From Curvivirga sp965219885 (GTDB lineage: Bacteria; Pseudomonadota; Alphaproteobacteria; UBA8366; Aestuariispiraceae), in the NCBI RefSeq assembly GCF_965219885.1, contig NZ_CBDCOT010000009.1, positions 1,178,001 to 1,242,000 on the forward strand: DNA of 64,000 nucleotides. Reading direction: 5' to 3'. This document shows, piece by piece, positions 8,961 to 17,683 of the stretch; the first letter of the stretch is position 1, and each line of letters begins with the position of its first letter. A program made the translations under genes and the position numbers. Below the pieces are notes generated by a model. It saw nothing but the letters and a program-made list of their open reading frames with translations, did not search any database and had not been told where the DNA came from.

Positions 8961-9583
8961 TCTTCATTCTCCGCGCAAAGGGCATTTATGGCTGCTGCGG
9001 CCATAGCACTGCCACCTAAGCGACCACGTAAGGTAACAAAAGGAATATCGCCGGCATGGGTAATCAAAGCTTCTTTGGATTCTGCTGCACCGATGAAACC
9101 TACAGGGAAGCCTAAAATCGCAGCAGGTTTTGGTCCGCCTGCTGCAATTTTCTCCAAAAGATAGAATAGGGTGGTTGGCGCGTTACCAATGGCAACGACA
9201 GCTCCATCCAACCAAGGTTCCCAAAGTTCCACGGCCGCCGCAGATCGTGTATTTCCAATCTGCTTGGCAAGGTTAGGTGTGCTATCCATATTCAATGTAC
9301 AGATCACATCGTTTTCTGCAGGCAATCGGCGACGGATAATACCATGTGATACCATTTCTGCGTCACACAGAATGGGCGCACCTTGTTTTAAGGCGTCAGC
9401 TGCCTTGGTGATATCTCCACCCCATGCGATATTTTCGACAACATCCGGGTTTCCTGCTGCATGGACCACACGTAAGGTGATCGCATGCAAGGATTCCGGG
9501 ATATTAGTCAGATCAGTTTCTTCGCGGATAGCTTTAAAACTGGCCGCATAAATCGCCATAGGATCACGAATGTAATCAAACAT
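8957..9583 (-). CDS. cobH: precorrin-8X methylmutase
   Basis: A 208-residue CobH/CbiC, which moves the C11 methyl to C12 to give (cobalt-)hydrogenobyrinate. The start MFDYIRDPMAIYAASFKAI is the normal family N terminus, and VVHAAGNPDVVENI contains the catalytic histidine region. The open frame continues 70 codons upstream, but that stretch is only the shadow of the His-rich tail of cbiX in another frame. I therefore set the start at the ATG at 9583, which gives the usual length of about 210 residues. It begins 4 bp after the cbiX stop and overlaps cobL by 4 bp. Confidence 0.93.
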   Translation of the reverse strand: MFDYIRDPMAIYAASFKAIREETDLTNIPESLHAITLRVVHAAGNPDVVENIAWGGDITKAADALKQGAPILCDAEMVSHGIIRRRLPAENDVICTLNMDSTPNLAKQIGNTRSAAAVELWEPWLDGAVVAIGNAPTTLFYLLEKIAAGGPKPAAILGFPVGFIGAAESKEALITHAGDIPFVTLRGRLGGSAMAAAAINALCAENEE

Positions 9584-9587
9584 TACT

Positions 9588-10718
9588 TTAGCCCTTATAT
9601 CCGGTTTCCAGCGTTTTTGGACCAAGGGGATGGTCGGCTTGTGGATATGGATGATGATGGTGGTCATGGTCACCATGATCATGTGAATGGCCATGTCCAT
9701 GATGGTGATGCCCGTGATCATGTGAGTGGTCGTGACTATGGTCATGGGAATGATCGTGGCTATGTGCATCGCCAGTACCGATACCTTCCACATGGTGGTG
9801 ATGACTTTCCTGTGCCATACCTACTTCATCTTCAAAACCTAGAACTTGTGCACGATATTTACACATCTGACAGTTCATGACATTGGTGCCTTCAAGAATT
9901 TCCCATACGCGTTCTGCAAAAGTATCCATCACTTTAGGATGATCGTTTAGATATCCGACTTTTACAAATTCCACATCTGGGTGGCGTGCTGCCACTGTGT
10001 CGACATTGGCATAAATTCGATCAACTAGAATGCCTGTGAAAAGGAAATATGGGAAAACAAGAATACGTTTGTAACCTAGTTTTACATAATGCTCTAATCC
10101 AGCTTCGACCAACGGGAATGTTACGCCAGAGTAACAAGTTTCGGCCCAGCCAAAACCCATACCTTCCCACAACATGCGGGTCACCTTGGTGGCATTGGAA
10201 TTAGCATCAGGGTCAGACGCGCCGCGACCAACTACAGCCAACAGAGTTTCATGTTTACTTTTGCTATCATCCAATTTGGACCAAGCTTCTTCCACACGAT
10301 CACCTGCGGCTTGCAACATTTTAAGATCGATGCCTAATTCGCGACCATATTTAATTTCAACACCCTCATTTTGTGCCTGATAGGTGTTTAATACAGATGG
10401 GATATCGTTTTTCGCATGACCAGCTGCGAATAGCATGCCCGGGATTGCCAAGATCAACTCACAACCAGCTTCACGTAAGTTATCCAAGCCTGTGCGGATA
10501 ATTGGGGTCGCAAATTCCAGGAAACCGTAATCAACAGGTAAGTGGCTCCAACGTTCTTTTAGCTGTTCGGACACTTGTTTGAATTGTGTAACTGCGTTCA
10601 CATCACGGCTGCCATGTCCACATACCATAATGCCGATTTTTCGGCCATCTGCTGCATGTGTTGGGATTTGTAATGATGAAATGTCTACGCTAGAAGAAGC
10701 AGCGATCTGATCAGACAT
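9588..10718 (-). CDS. cbiX: sirohydrochlorin cobaltochelatase, long CbiX with His-rich tail
   Basis: A 376-residue chelatase that inserts cobalt into sirohydrochlorin. Two CbiX-type halves are visible: residues 28-140, with MVCGHGSRD (likely catalytic His35) and a second histidine in FAAGHAKND, and residues 158-275 (VVGRGASDPDANSN, FPYFLFTGILVDR). Residues 281-286, MNCQMC, form an MXCXXC motif of the kind I recall binding an Fe-S cluster in the Bacillus megaterium enzyme. Residues 305-356 are a metal-storage-like tail of about 30 histidines in HSHDH repeats. It is the first gene of the cob operon, so cobalt enters early. The divergent upstream region (10719-10951) shows no cobalamin riboswitch. 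Confidence 0.93.
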   Translation of the reverse strand: MSDQIAASSSVDISSLQIPTHAADGRKIGIMVCGHGSRDVNAVTQFKQVSEQLKERWSHLPVDYGFLEFATPIIRTGLDNLREAGCELILAIPGMLFAAGHAKNDIPSVLNTYQAQNEGVEIKYGRELGIDLKMLQAAGDRVEEAWSKLDDSKSKHETLLAVVGRGASDPDANSNATKVTRMLWEGMGFGWAETCYSGVTFPLVEAGLEHYVKLGYKRILVFPYFLFTGILVDRIYANVDTVAARHPDVEFVKVGYLNDHPKVMDTFAERVWEILEGTNVMNCQMCKYRAQVLGFEDEVGMAQESHHHHVEGIGTGDAHSHDHSHDHSHDHSHDHGHHHHGHGHSHDHGDHDHHHHPYPQADHPLGPKTLETGYKG

Positions 10719-10951
10719 ATTTGCCCCGTCCTTTCTGGGTTCTCATGGTTATGCTTATATTATGTGGTAGATATATTTGCCCCAATCCACCAAGGGTTCG
10801 CATGAATGTGCGCTATAACATGCTCTTTTCTGTTTTGCCAGCGTCAAAGCCGCCATTCCTTGCTCTGTTCGCGACAGAGTTTCTATTTGCGTCTAGAAAC
10901 TGAATAGTAGTATGATTACTTAAGTTTAGCATTAGATGAGTTAAAGAGATA

Positions 10952-11752
10952 TTGAATTTCAACATAGCGCAAAAATTCGGATTTTTTATGGGGGCCTGTA
11001 TATTTTTATATATGGGCTTTGTTGTATCTGCTTTGGCAGAAAGTCAGAAAATAAAACTGGCAACCGGGACTGATTATGCACCTTATACAGATCCAGATTT
11101 ACCCGGTGGGGGTGTCGTGTCTCAGATCGTTAGACGTGTTTTTGAAGAAATGGATTATGAAGTAGAGATTGGCTTTTATCCTTGGAAGCGTACCTATCAA
11201 CGTACGTTAGAATTGCAAAATGATGCAACCTTTCCCTTTGCAAAAAACGCTGAACGTGAAGCTGACTTTTTATTCTCTCGTCCTATCAACCAAATTAATG
11301 TCCGTTTTTATGAATATCGTGAAACAGCGAAAAATATCCAAACGGTTGAAGATATTATCGGGATGACCTATTGCCAGCCATTGGGGTATTTAACGGAACC
11401 GGAATTGACGGATTTAATAGCTGCAGGACAATTATCGCGATTTGAAGCCACCGATATGCCTGCCTGTTTTAAGGTATTAGGCTTAGGCCGTGTCAATTTT
11501 GTTCTAGCGAATGATTTTGTGGCTTGGGAATCTGCACAGGCAGCGTTTGGAATGGATGGATTTGACCGTATTAAGCCTGCAGAGGAACCTATCCGCCGTG
11601 CTTATGAATATTTGATGATTTCCCGTCAACATCCGAAAGGTCGAATGTTAATTGATCAGTTTAACAACGCTTATGGCAGTTTATTAGATAATGGAACTTT
11701 ACAACAGATCTGGACAGATGCCATTGGCAAGAATGCAAAGCCTGCGTCTTAA
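10952..11752 (+). CDS. periplasmic solute-binding protein (SBP_bac_3-like), orphan
   Basis: A 266-residue exported protein. The N terminus has a hydrophobic signal segment ending in VVSALAES. The mature part (IKLATGTDYAPYTDPDLPGGGVVSQIV) is the first lobe of a type-3 periplasmic binding protein, and FYPWKRTYQRTLE is a motif common in the orphan members. No ABC permease or ATPase is adjacent, so it may serve a distant transporter or signalling. The start is TTG at 10952 with a weak AAAGAGA ribosome site; an ATG 12 codons later (10988) is possible but has no ribosome site and shortens the signal peptide. Confidence 0.75.
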   Translation: MNFNIAQKFGFFMGACIFLYMGFVVSALAESQKIKLATGTDYAPYTDPDLPGGGVVSQIVRRVFEEMDYEVEIGFYPWKRTYQRTLELQNDATFPFAKNAEREADFLFSRPINQINVRFYEYRETAKNIQTVEDIIGMTYCQPLGYLTEPELTDLIAAGQLSRFEATDMPACFKVLGLGRVNFVLANDFVAWESAQAAFGMDGFDRIKPAEEPIRRAYEYLMISRQHPKGRMLIDQFNNAYGSLLDNGTLQQIWTDAIGKNAKPAS

Positions 11753-11755
11753 AAG

Positions 11756-12619
11756 CTAATCTGATGCTTTTCTATGCTCCATTTGACGTGTGCTTTCAGT
11801 CATAAATTGCATTACCTTTGAATGCGGCATGGCATCTCGGCTATAGTCAAATGTCCCAAAAGTTTTAATTTCCTTTGCGGCATTATAAAGCGCACCCAGA
11901 GCAGCGCGGGCAAATGAGCCCCCAACGCTTACTCTTTTGACACCTGCATTTTGTAACTCATCAAGCGTGAAGGTTGGGCCGGAAAGACCCATGACCACAT
12001 TCACAGGCTTGTTCACAGAATTGCAAACAATACGGATTGCTTCAAGACTTGGTAAGCCGGGGGCAAATAGAACATCAGCACCTGCTTTTTCAAAAGCTTG
12101 CAAGCGTCTAATTGTATTGTCCAGATCTGGGCGTCCATTTAGATAATTTTCTGCACGCGCAGTCAGAACAAAGCCACGTTTTTTTGCGATTTCCGCTGCA
12201 GCTGCAACACGTTCTACGGCAAGACTAAATTCAAAAATTGGGCGTTCAGGATTACCAGATGCATCCTCAATAGAGCCACCAACCAAGCCAATATCAACAG
12301 CGCGCTCAATCGTCAGCGCACAATCTTGTGGGATCGGGCCAAATCCATCTTCCAAATCCGCAGAGACTGGCAGGGAAACGGAATTTACTATCTCAGCAGC
12401 ATTTTCAAGGACATCTTCGCGCTCTAAACCTGCAATGCCGTCCTGCAAACCTTGTGAGAAAGCATATCCCGCACTTGTTGTGGCAAGAGATTCAAAACCG
12501 ACAGTTTCCAGGATTTTGGCTGATCCTGCATCCCAAGGGTTTGGCATTACAAATATGCCCGGTTTTTCATGTAAGAAGCGGAAGGTTTCTAATTTTGAGT
12601 CACGTGTAGTATTAGCCAT
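11756..12619 (-). CDS. isocitrate lyase / PEP mutase family protein
   Basis: A 287-residue TIM-barrel enzyme of the PEP mutase / isocitrate lyase superfamily. Visible elements are FVMPNPWDAGSAKILE, which starts the barrel, LPVSADLEDGFG with the metal-binding acidic residues, GSIEDASGNPERP, and LTARAENYLNG. The family cleaves or rearranges C-C or C-P bonds of oxoacids; the group with PNPWDAGSA at the start is usually annotated oxaloacetate decarboxylase-like or 2-methylisocitrate lyase-like without proof. It lacks the KKCGH signature of true isocitrate lyase. It ends 4 bp from the solute-binding protein gene (convergent) and stands alone on its strand. Confidence 0.75.
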   Translation of the reverse strand: MANTTRDSKLETFRFLHEKPGIFVMPNPWDAGSAKILETVGFESLATTSAGYAFSQGLQDGIAGLEREDVLENAAEIVNSVSLPVSADLEDGFGPIPQDCALTIERAVDIGLVGGSIEDASGNPERPIFEFSLAVERVAAAAEIAKKRGFVLTARAENYLNGRPDLDNTIRRLQAFEKAGADVLFAPGLPSLEAIRIVCNSVNKPVNVVMGLSGPTFTLDELQNAGVKRVSVGGSFARAALGALYNAAKEIKTFGTFDYSRDAMPHSKVMQFMTESTRQMEHRKASD

Positions 12620-12729
12620 TTCTTAATGCCCTTTTCTGTTCCCCGCCAATAAGAGAAACGCATACTAACATAAAATAATATTTTAAATCATCCTGAATCT
12701 TTATTATTTTCATATAAGACATATTGCAA

Positions 12730-13305
12730 TTACTCACTTGGTGCGTCTTTTGGTGCATGTTTTGCCAAAATACGTTGTAAACTGCGGCGATGCATTTGTA
12801 ATCGCCGCGCAGTTTCCGAAACATTGCGGTCGCATTGTTCATAGACACGTTGAATATGCTCCCATCGCGCACGATCTGCTGTCATCGGGTTTTCTGGGGG
12901 CGGGGGAAGACTGTTGTCTTCTTCAAGTAGTGCAGCTGTGATCTGGTCTGCATCAGCTGGTTTAGAAAGATAATCAACCGCTCCGGCTTTCACGGCGCTT
13001 ACAGCGGTGGCTATATTTCCATATCCTGTTAGCATGATGATGCGCGCATCGGGCCGTGCTTCGGATAATGCTTCTACAGCTTCCAAACCGCTGCCGTCAT
13101 CCAAACGCAAATCCATAACTGCATAGGCAGGAGGATTTTGTTTAATAATAGTGAGGCAATCTGCGATTGAACCAGCGGTTGAAACGTCGAAACCACGTTT
13201 TTCCATGGCGCGTGCTAAACGCGTTAACAGGACGGTATCATCATCCATTAACAGTAAACTACGATCGCTAAGAGAGGAGATTTGATTATCCTGTGATTCA
13301 GTCAT
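12730..13305 (-). CDS. regA: redox response regulator RegA/PrrA/ActR
   Basis: A 191-residue response regulator. The receiver domain (1-130) has the acidic pocket LLMDDDT, the phosphoacceptor Asp65 in AVMDLRLDDGSG, and the conserved LSKPAD lysine. A proline-rich hinge (LPPPPENP) leads to a Fis-like helix-turn-helix near residues 160-185 (VSETARRLQMHRRSLQRIL), which matches the strongly conserved RegA DNA-binding helix. In relatives RegA controls respiration, nitrogen, carbon and photosynthesis genes in response to redox state. The gene start overlaps the regB stop by 8 bp. The senC/sco gene often seen between regB and regA in Rhodobacter is absent. Confidence 0.92.
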   Translation of the reverse strand: MTESQDNQISSLSDRSLLLMDDDTVLLTRLARAMEKRGFDVSTAGSIADCLTIIKQNPPAYAVMDLRLDDGSGLEAVEALSEARPDARIIMLTGYGNIATAVSAVKAGAVDYLSKPADADQITAALLEEDNSLPPPPENPMTADRARWEHIQRVYEQCDRNVSETARRLQMHRRSLQRILAKHAPKDAPSE

Positions 13306-14629
13306 TCGTCATCCCTTTTTCGTTTTTGTTATTGGAGGGAAACAAGATTTCGACGCGTGCGCCATTAGGGGATCGATTTTGCACACGTACATGAGCATGA
13401 ATACGTTCTAGCAAAGTAATGGCAATAAATAAACCAAGCCCCATATGTCCATCTTCACCTGTTCGAGTGGAAATATAAGGCTGACCGATTTTTTCTCGAA
13501 CAGTGGCTGGGAAACCAGGGCCATCATCTTCAATGATGAGGCGATAGCCTGTATCATCCCAACTGAAATGGGTTTCTATTATATTTTTCGCGAATTGTCC
13601 CGCATTGCTATAAAAATTCCCAAGCCCTTGAAGAAGTTCAGGGGAGGGATAAACGATAGGCTCTGCACCAATAGAATTATCATCAAAGACGAACTTACTT
13701 TCAATATGAGGTGGCACATGATCTTGCATGGCGTGTTCAACCATATGTGAAAGGGTGAGTTCTTCAAAATTTTCACCCCCAATATGTTCCGGCTGTACCG
13801 ATAATTTTGCCAAGATATCCCGACATCTTAGGGACTGGCTAACAAGAAGTTCTACATCCTCAAAATAGGGGCTGTCATCGGGTAAATCATTCATTAATTC
13901 CTTGGCAACTAAACTGATGGTAGATAGTGGCGTGCCAAGTTCATGGGCGGCAGAGGCCGCTAAGCCGCCAAGTGCGGACATTTTTTGCTCGCGAGCCAAG
14001 GCAGATTCAGTTTGTTGTAAGGCTTCTGATGTTTTGCGCGCTTCTTCCGTAAGTGACCAAAGATAAAGTGCCATTAATATAATTGCTAAAGCTAAAGCAA
14101 CCCAAAGCCCAACAATGTACAGAACCGAAACCCGCCCGGTATGAATATCTAAGAGACTCCCCTGCCAAGGAAGAGGTTCGTGATAAAAGGCCATAAAGGT
14201 TGCACAGAAAAGTGCTATTACCGTCAGCATGACTGTGGCGCCGCGGGAAAGCAAGGTCGCCGCAATTGTAACTGGGACTAAAATAGTGAGCGAGAATGGA
14301 TTTTCTAAACCGCCCGTATAATAAAATAATGCGGTTAGCTGGATCATATCAAAAGCCAAAAGACGTGCCGTATGGTAGTTTGACATACGATTTGTTTGGC
14401 TGGTGGAAATGCCCATCCATAAATTGGATATGGCTAGGATACCTATCAGGATAAGGCATGGATATAGCTTAATTGGAAAATTTAAGCCAAAGGTCACAAC
14501 ACCTATTGCGATAAGCTGTCCAAATACAGCAAACCAGCGAAGCAGGATTAAGCTATGCGTACGGATTTCCCCTTCCCGTCTTAGGGTAGGAGACTCAATA
14601 TTACTAAACCATTCCAAAGGACTACGCAT
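13298..14629 (-). CDS. regB: redox sensor histidine kinase RegB/PrrB/ActS
   Basis: A 443-residue membrane kinase with about six N-terminal transmembrane helices (30-190). Residues 106-112 (GGLENPF) are the ubiquinone-binding heptapeptide characteristic of RegB. The H-box is SAAHELGTPLSTIS (His229). Cys269 in LRCRDIL lies at the position of the redox-active cysteine known in Rhodobacter RegB. The ATPase domain has NFYSNAGQFA, DDGPGFP and GLGLFIAI. It phosphorylates RegA, encoded immediately downstream with an 8-bp overlap. The ATG at 14629 gives normal family length. Confidence 0.93.
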   Translation of the reverse strand: MRSPLEWFSNIESPTLRREGEIRTHSLILLRWFAVFGQLIAIGVVTFGLNFPIKLYPCLILIGILAISNLWMGISTSQTNRMSNYHTARLLAFDMIQLTALFYYTGGLENPFSLTILVPVTIAATLLSRGATVMLTVIALFCATFMAFYHEPLPWQGSLLDIHTGRVSVLYIVGLWVALALAIILMALYLWSLTEEARKTSEALQQTESALAREQKMSALGGLAASAAHELGTPLSTISLVAKELMNDLPDDSPYFEDVELLVSQSLRCRDILAKLSVQPEHIGGENFEELTLSHMVEHAMQDHVPPHIESKFVFDDNSIGAEPIVYPSPELLQGLGNFYSNAGQFAKNIIETHFSWDDTGYRLIIEDDGPGFPATVREKIGQPYISTRTGEDGHMGLGLFIAITLLERIHAHVRVQNRSPNGARVEILFPSNNKNEKGMTND

Positions 14630-14845
14630 GTGCTAAATGAGCATTATTACAGCCAATTTGGCAAGTCAAAAGCTTGGCTGATTGTTGGATAAAAGGAACA
14701 ATTCTCAAAAATTTATAGATAAGGTTGTTTTCGTTAGAATATGCTTTATTAAGAAATATAGATGAAAATATATAAAATGGTTGAACTTGGTTTTGATCTA
14801 TTTTTATAGACTATTTGAGATTTACAGTGGTTGAGGACTGATAAA

Positions 14846-15058
14846 ATGATGTATTTGGTGGCAATTTTGATTCCGTGGTTGGCCTTGTTCTTAGTGGGCA
14901 AGCCTTTTCAGGCGATTTTTAACTTGATCCTATGGTTGTTTTCCGGTGGATCTATCTTGTTCACTTTTGGCGTTGGGTCTTTTGTCGGTGGGCCGATCTG
15001 GCTCATTTGTGTGATTCATGCAATTCTTGCTGTGGCAAAATCTAAAAGCGAAGATTAA
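14846..15058 (+). CDS. small Pmp3/YqaE-like membrane protein
   Basis: A 70-residue protein with two hydrophobic helices. It resembles the Pmp3/YqaE (UPF0057) family in its first helix (YLVAILIPWLALFLVGK) and last helix (WLICVIHAILAVA), but has a longer glycine-rich middle than usual. A TTG-initiated form from 14831 is open, but the ATG at 14846 (or the adjacent 14849) is preceded by TGAGGA at good spacing and is preferred. Pmp3 proteins affect membrane potential under salt stress in yeast; the bacterial role is unclear. It is divergent from regB and ends at a strong terminator. Confidence 0.6.
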   Translation: MMYLVAILIPWLALFLVGKPFQAIFNLILWLFSGGSILFTFGVGSFVGGPIWLICVIHAILAVAKSKSED

Positions 15059-15082
15059 TTTTCGACTATCTTGGATGAAATT

Positions 15083-15113
15083 AAAAAGGCGATCCAGATC
15101 GGATCGCCTTTTT
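15083..15113. terminator. bidirectional rho-independent terminator
   Basis: The 13-base arm A5 GGCGATCC pairs perfectly with GGATCGCC T5 across a 5-base loop. A-tract and T-tract on either side make it usable from both directions: by the Pmp3-like gene (+) and by pckA (-, ends 15133). Confidence 0.9.
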
Positions 15114-15132
15114 GTTTGATCACGTTGATGTT

Positions 15133-16728
15133 TTAAGCAGCAAAAATGCCAGCTTTCTTAACGCTTTCATCTACATGTTCTTCAAATTGCTTAAAGTTTT
15201 CTTCAAACAGACCACGAAGTTTAGAAGCTGTCGCATCATATGCAGCTTTATCTTCCCAAGTGTTTTTAGGTTGTAAAACTTCATCAGGTACATCTGGGCA
15301 AGAAGCAGGAATATGCAGACCAAAGTTTTCATCAGTCAGGCGACCTACATTATCCAATCGACCATCCAGTGCAGCACGCACCATAGCGCGTGTATGATGG
15401 ATGCTCATCCGCTTACCAGTACCATAAGCACCACCAGACCAACCGGTATTTACGAGCCAGCATTTTGCGCCGGATTTTGCCATGCGTTCGCCTAACAATT
15501 TAGCATAAACGCTTGGGTGGCGTGGCATAAATGGTGCGCCAAAACAGGTGGAGAAGGCCGCTGTTGGTTCTGTAACACCACGTTCCGTTCCAGCAACACG
15601 GGCTGTGTAACCAGATAGGAAGTGATACATTGCTTGATCTGCTGTCAGTTCAGAGATCGGAGGCAATACACCAAAGGCATCTGCGGTAAGCATAACAATA
15701 TTTTTCGGCTCACCACCTTGACCATTTTCCTTGATATTTGGAATGAAATCAATTGGGTAAGAGGCACGTGTGTTTTCTGCTAAACTGTTATCGTCAAAAT
15801 CAACTTCGCGTGTGATAGGATCAAACACTACATTCTCAAGGATCGTGCCCATACGTTCTGTTGTTGCATAGATTTCTGGTTCCATTTCTGGAGACAGATT
15901 AATCACTTTTGCGTAACAACCGCCTTCAAAGTTAAACACGCCATTGTCGGACCAGCCATGTTCATCATCACCGATTAAGGTACGAGAACCATCAGCTGAA
16001 AGAGTTGTCTTGCCTGTACCGGATAGACCAAAGAAAATTGCCGTATCCCCATCTGGGCCAATATTGGCAGAGCAATGCATCGGCATGACACCCTGTTCAG
16101 GCAACAGATAGTTTAAGATAGAGAATATAGATTTTTTGATCTCGCCTGCGTAACGCGTGCCACCGATCAAGATCATTTTCTTTTCAAAATTGACCAGAAT
16201 AAAGCATTCGGAATTTGTACCATCACGTTCAGGAACAGCATTGATATATGGGGAATGCAAAATTGTGAAATCTGGCGCGAAACCTTCCAGATCATTGCGA
16301 TCCGGACGGATGAACATATTGCGCGCAAATAAGCTATGCCACGGGCTTTCAGAAATAACACGTACATTTAAACGATAATCTACATCGGCACCTGCATATA
16401 AATCCTGAACATAAAGCTCACGATTTTGAAGATATGCGGTCATTTGTTTATGCATGGCATCAAAGACAGCTTCTGTTGTGCCTTTATTTACTTGCCCCCA
16501 CCAAATGTTATCTTTGGATGATGCTTCTTCAACAATAAACTTATCATTTGGAGAGCGACCGGTAAATTTACCTGTCTCAACGGCTAAAGCGCCGCCTTTG
16601 GTCATTACCCCCAAACCTTTGGAAATTGTTTCTTCGTATAATGCCTCTGCGCCAAGGTTCCATTTTACATCGACGCTATTAATAATGCCGGCGCTTTCCA
16701 GCCCGGTTGTATTGCCCTGGGTTCCCAA
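15133..16728 (-). CDS. pckA: phosphoenolpyruvate carboxykinase (ATP)
   Basis: A 531-residue cytosolic enzyme converting oxaloacetate and ATP to PEP, CO2 and ADP, the entry to gluconeogenesis. The kinase-1a P-loop is FFGLSGTGKTTLSADG, followed by the kinase-2 motif LIGDDEHGW with the metal-binding aspartates. GKFTGRSPNDKFIV and the oxaloacetate-site region IGGTRYAGEIKKS are typical of the ATP-dependent class. Length matches the bacterial family. It is monocistronic between two non-coding stretches. An Fnr/Anr-like box (16895-16908) lies about 170 bp upstream. Confidence 0.95.
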   Translation of the reverse strand: MGTQGNTTGLESAGIINSVDVKWNLGAEALYEETISKGLGVMTKGGALAVETGKFTGRSPNDKFIVEEASSKDNIWWGQVNKGTTEAVFDAMHKQMTAYLQNRELYVQDLYAGADVDYRLNVRVISESPWHSLFARNMFIRPDRNDLEGFAPDFTILHSPYINAVPERDGTNSECFILVNFEKKMILIGGTRYAGEIKKSIFSILNYLLPEQGVMPMHCSANIGPDGDTAIFFGLSGTGKTTLSADGSRTLIGDDEHGWSDNGVFNFEGGCYAKVINLSPEMEPEIYATTERMGTILENVVFDPITREVDFDDNSLAENTRASYPIDFIPNIKENGQGGEPKNIVMLTADAFGVLPPISELTADQAMYHFLSGYTARVAGTERGVTEPTAAFSTCFGAPFMPRHPSVYAKLLGERMAKSGAKCWLVNTGWSGGAYGTGKRMSIHHTRAMVRAALDGRLDNVGRLTDENFGLHIPASCPDVPDEVLQPKNTWEDKAAYDATASKLRGLFEENFKQFEEHVDESVKKAGIFAA

Positions 16729-16894
16729 GGGTCCCTCCTAAATTTTTTTCGCCTCACAGAGAATGATCTTCCAAGTCCGTTTCACAGGGAAGTTCAAAGT
16801 CTTTGCGCACTATATAGAGGGCAAGCAGGAGAATCGAGTCACGAAATGAGAAAATGTTGCAATATTATGAAATAAATCACTAATCTATGCGAAA

Positions 16895-16908
16895 ATGATT
16901 CAAATCAA
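16895..16908. promoter_or_regulatory. possible FNR/Anr-type box upstream of pckA
   Basis: On the minus strand it reads TTGATTTGAATCAT, 9 of 10 matches to TTGAT-N4-ATCAA. It is 166-180 bp upstream of the pckA start, in the gap after the HugZ-like gene. CRP/FNR family boxes look alike, so the factor is uncertain. Confidence 0.35.
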
Positions 16909-16927
16909 TGGTTAGTTTTTCGAAAAA

Positions 16928-17665
16928 TTAGGCAGACCGTGCTAATTTTGCGGCTGCCACAAATTCTTTTCGGGCATCATCCGCTGTATAGACAAGCGAT
17001 TCAAAGGGATATCGGATCATCTGCCCTTCAAGTTGCAGATCACACCCATCAGGATCAACACCTGTTATTTGCCACCCCACACCTTTTTGTTTTAGCAGCT
17101 TGTTTGCGATAAGGTTAAGGACATCCGCATGATCTTCATTCATATGTGTGACGATATCTGTTTCAGCGAGAGTGAGTTCAGATACATTTTCATTAATCAA
17201 GATATCGGCCCAAGTGATCCAGTGAATTTTCCCAAATCCTGCAACTAAATGAGCACGTGTTGGATTAAAACGTACGACATTAAAATCAGGGAAATCTTGA
17301 TACATTCTCGCAGAATTATGTCGGGAGATATAGCGTGTTTTAGCTTGTTCGGCTTCTATCCCATCTAGGAACTCGATCTCCCCTTGTAAGGTTACACGTG
17401 CACCCGTAAGAGGATCACGACGTCCTGTGGTTCCATCTAATAGCAGGGAGCAAACCGGATTTTCTTTAACGGCCTTTGTATGTTCTGCAAGATTGCTGAT
17501 GAAGAGGATCGGGTGACTTTTCATGTCAAAAGCCACCAATACCAACGCGACATATGCAGATTGGTTTTGGTCCTGATCTTTGTTCAGATTGACTGCCAGA
17601 CTCGCCCGATCACAACCACGTAATAACAAACGGATATCTTTACCGATATCTTGATCATTCGCCAT
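16928..17665 (-). CDS. HugZ-like heme-associated protein (PNPOx-like split barrel + DUF2470)
   Basis: A 245-residue cytoplasmic protein. Residues about 10-150 form the pyridoxamine-phosphate-oxidase-like split barrel (HPILFISNLAEHTKAVKENP, LTGARVTLQGE, ARMYQDFPDF). Residues about 165-240 are DUF2470 with the signature THMNEDHADVLNLIA. This pairing is that of HugZ/HutZ heme-degrading or heme-binding proteins, but many such proteins are untested. It starts 18 bp after the RND pump gene and is probably cotranscribed with it. No heme transporter is beside it, so a heme role here is inference. Confidence 0.8.
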   Translation of the reverse strand: MANDQDIGKDIRLLLRGCDRASLAVNLNKDQDQNQSAYVALVLVAFDMKSHPILFISNLAEHTKAVKENPVCSLLLDGTTGRRDPLTGARVTLQGEIEFLDGIEAEQAKTRYISRHNSARMYQDFPDFNVVRFNPTRAHLVAGFGKIHWITWADILINENVSELTLAETDIVTHMNEDHADVLNLIANKLLKQKGVGWQITGVDPDGCDLQLEGQMIRYPFESLVYTADDARKEFVAAAKLARSA

Positions 17666-17683
17666 TTTTATAATCCCGCTTAT

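Noticed and set aside
9584..9793. 70-codon N-terminal extension of cobH
   Set aside because: It is the shadow of the His-rich cbiX tail in another frame (Met/Ile/Thr/His-rich, no family match). The ATG at 9583 gives normal CobH length.
9485..9880. Open frame of 131 codons on the plus strand
   Set aside because: Antisense to cobH and the cbiX histidine repeats; its Asp/Gly/His composition is a by-product of the repeat.
10719..10951. Cobalamin riboswitch upstream of cbiX
   Set aside because: I read both strands for the B12-box and the conserved core and did not find them. Only a weak 6-bp hairpin (CTCTGT/ACAGAG at 10863-10879) is present.
14650..14680. CAGCCAA / TTGGCTG inverted repeat upstream of regB
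   Set aside because: A 7-bp arm with a 17-base spacer and no known regulator; not enough to call an operator.
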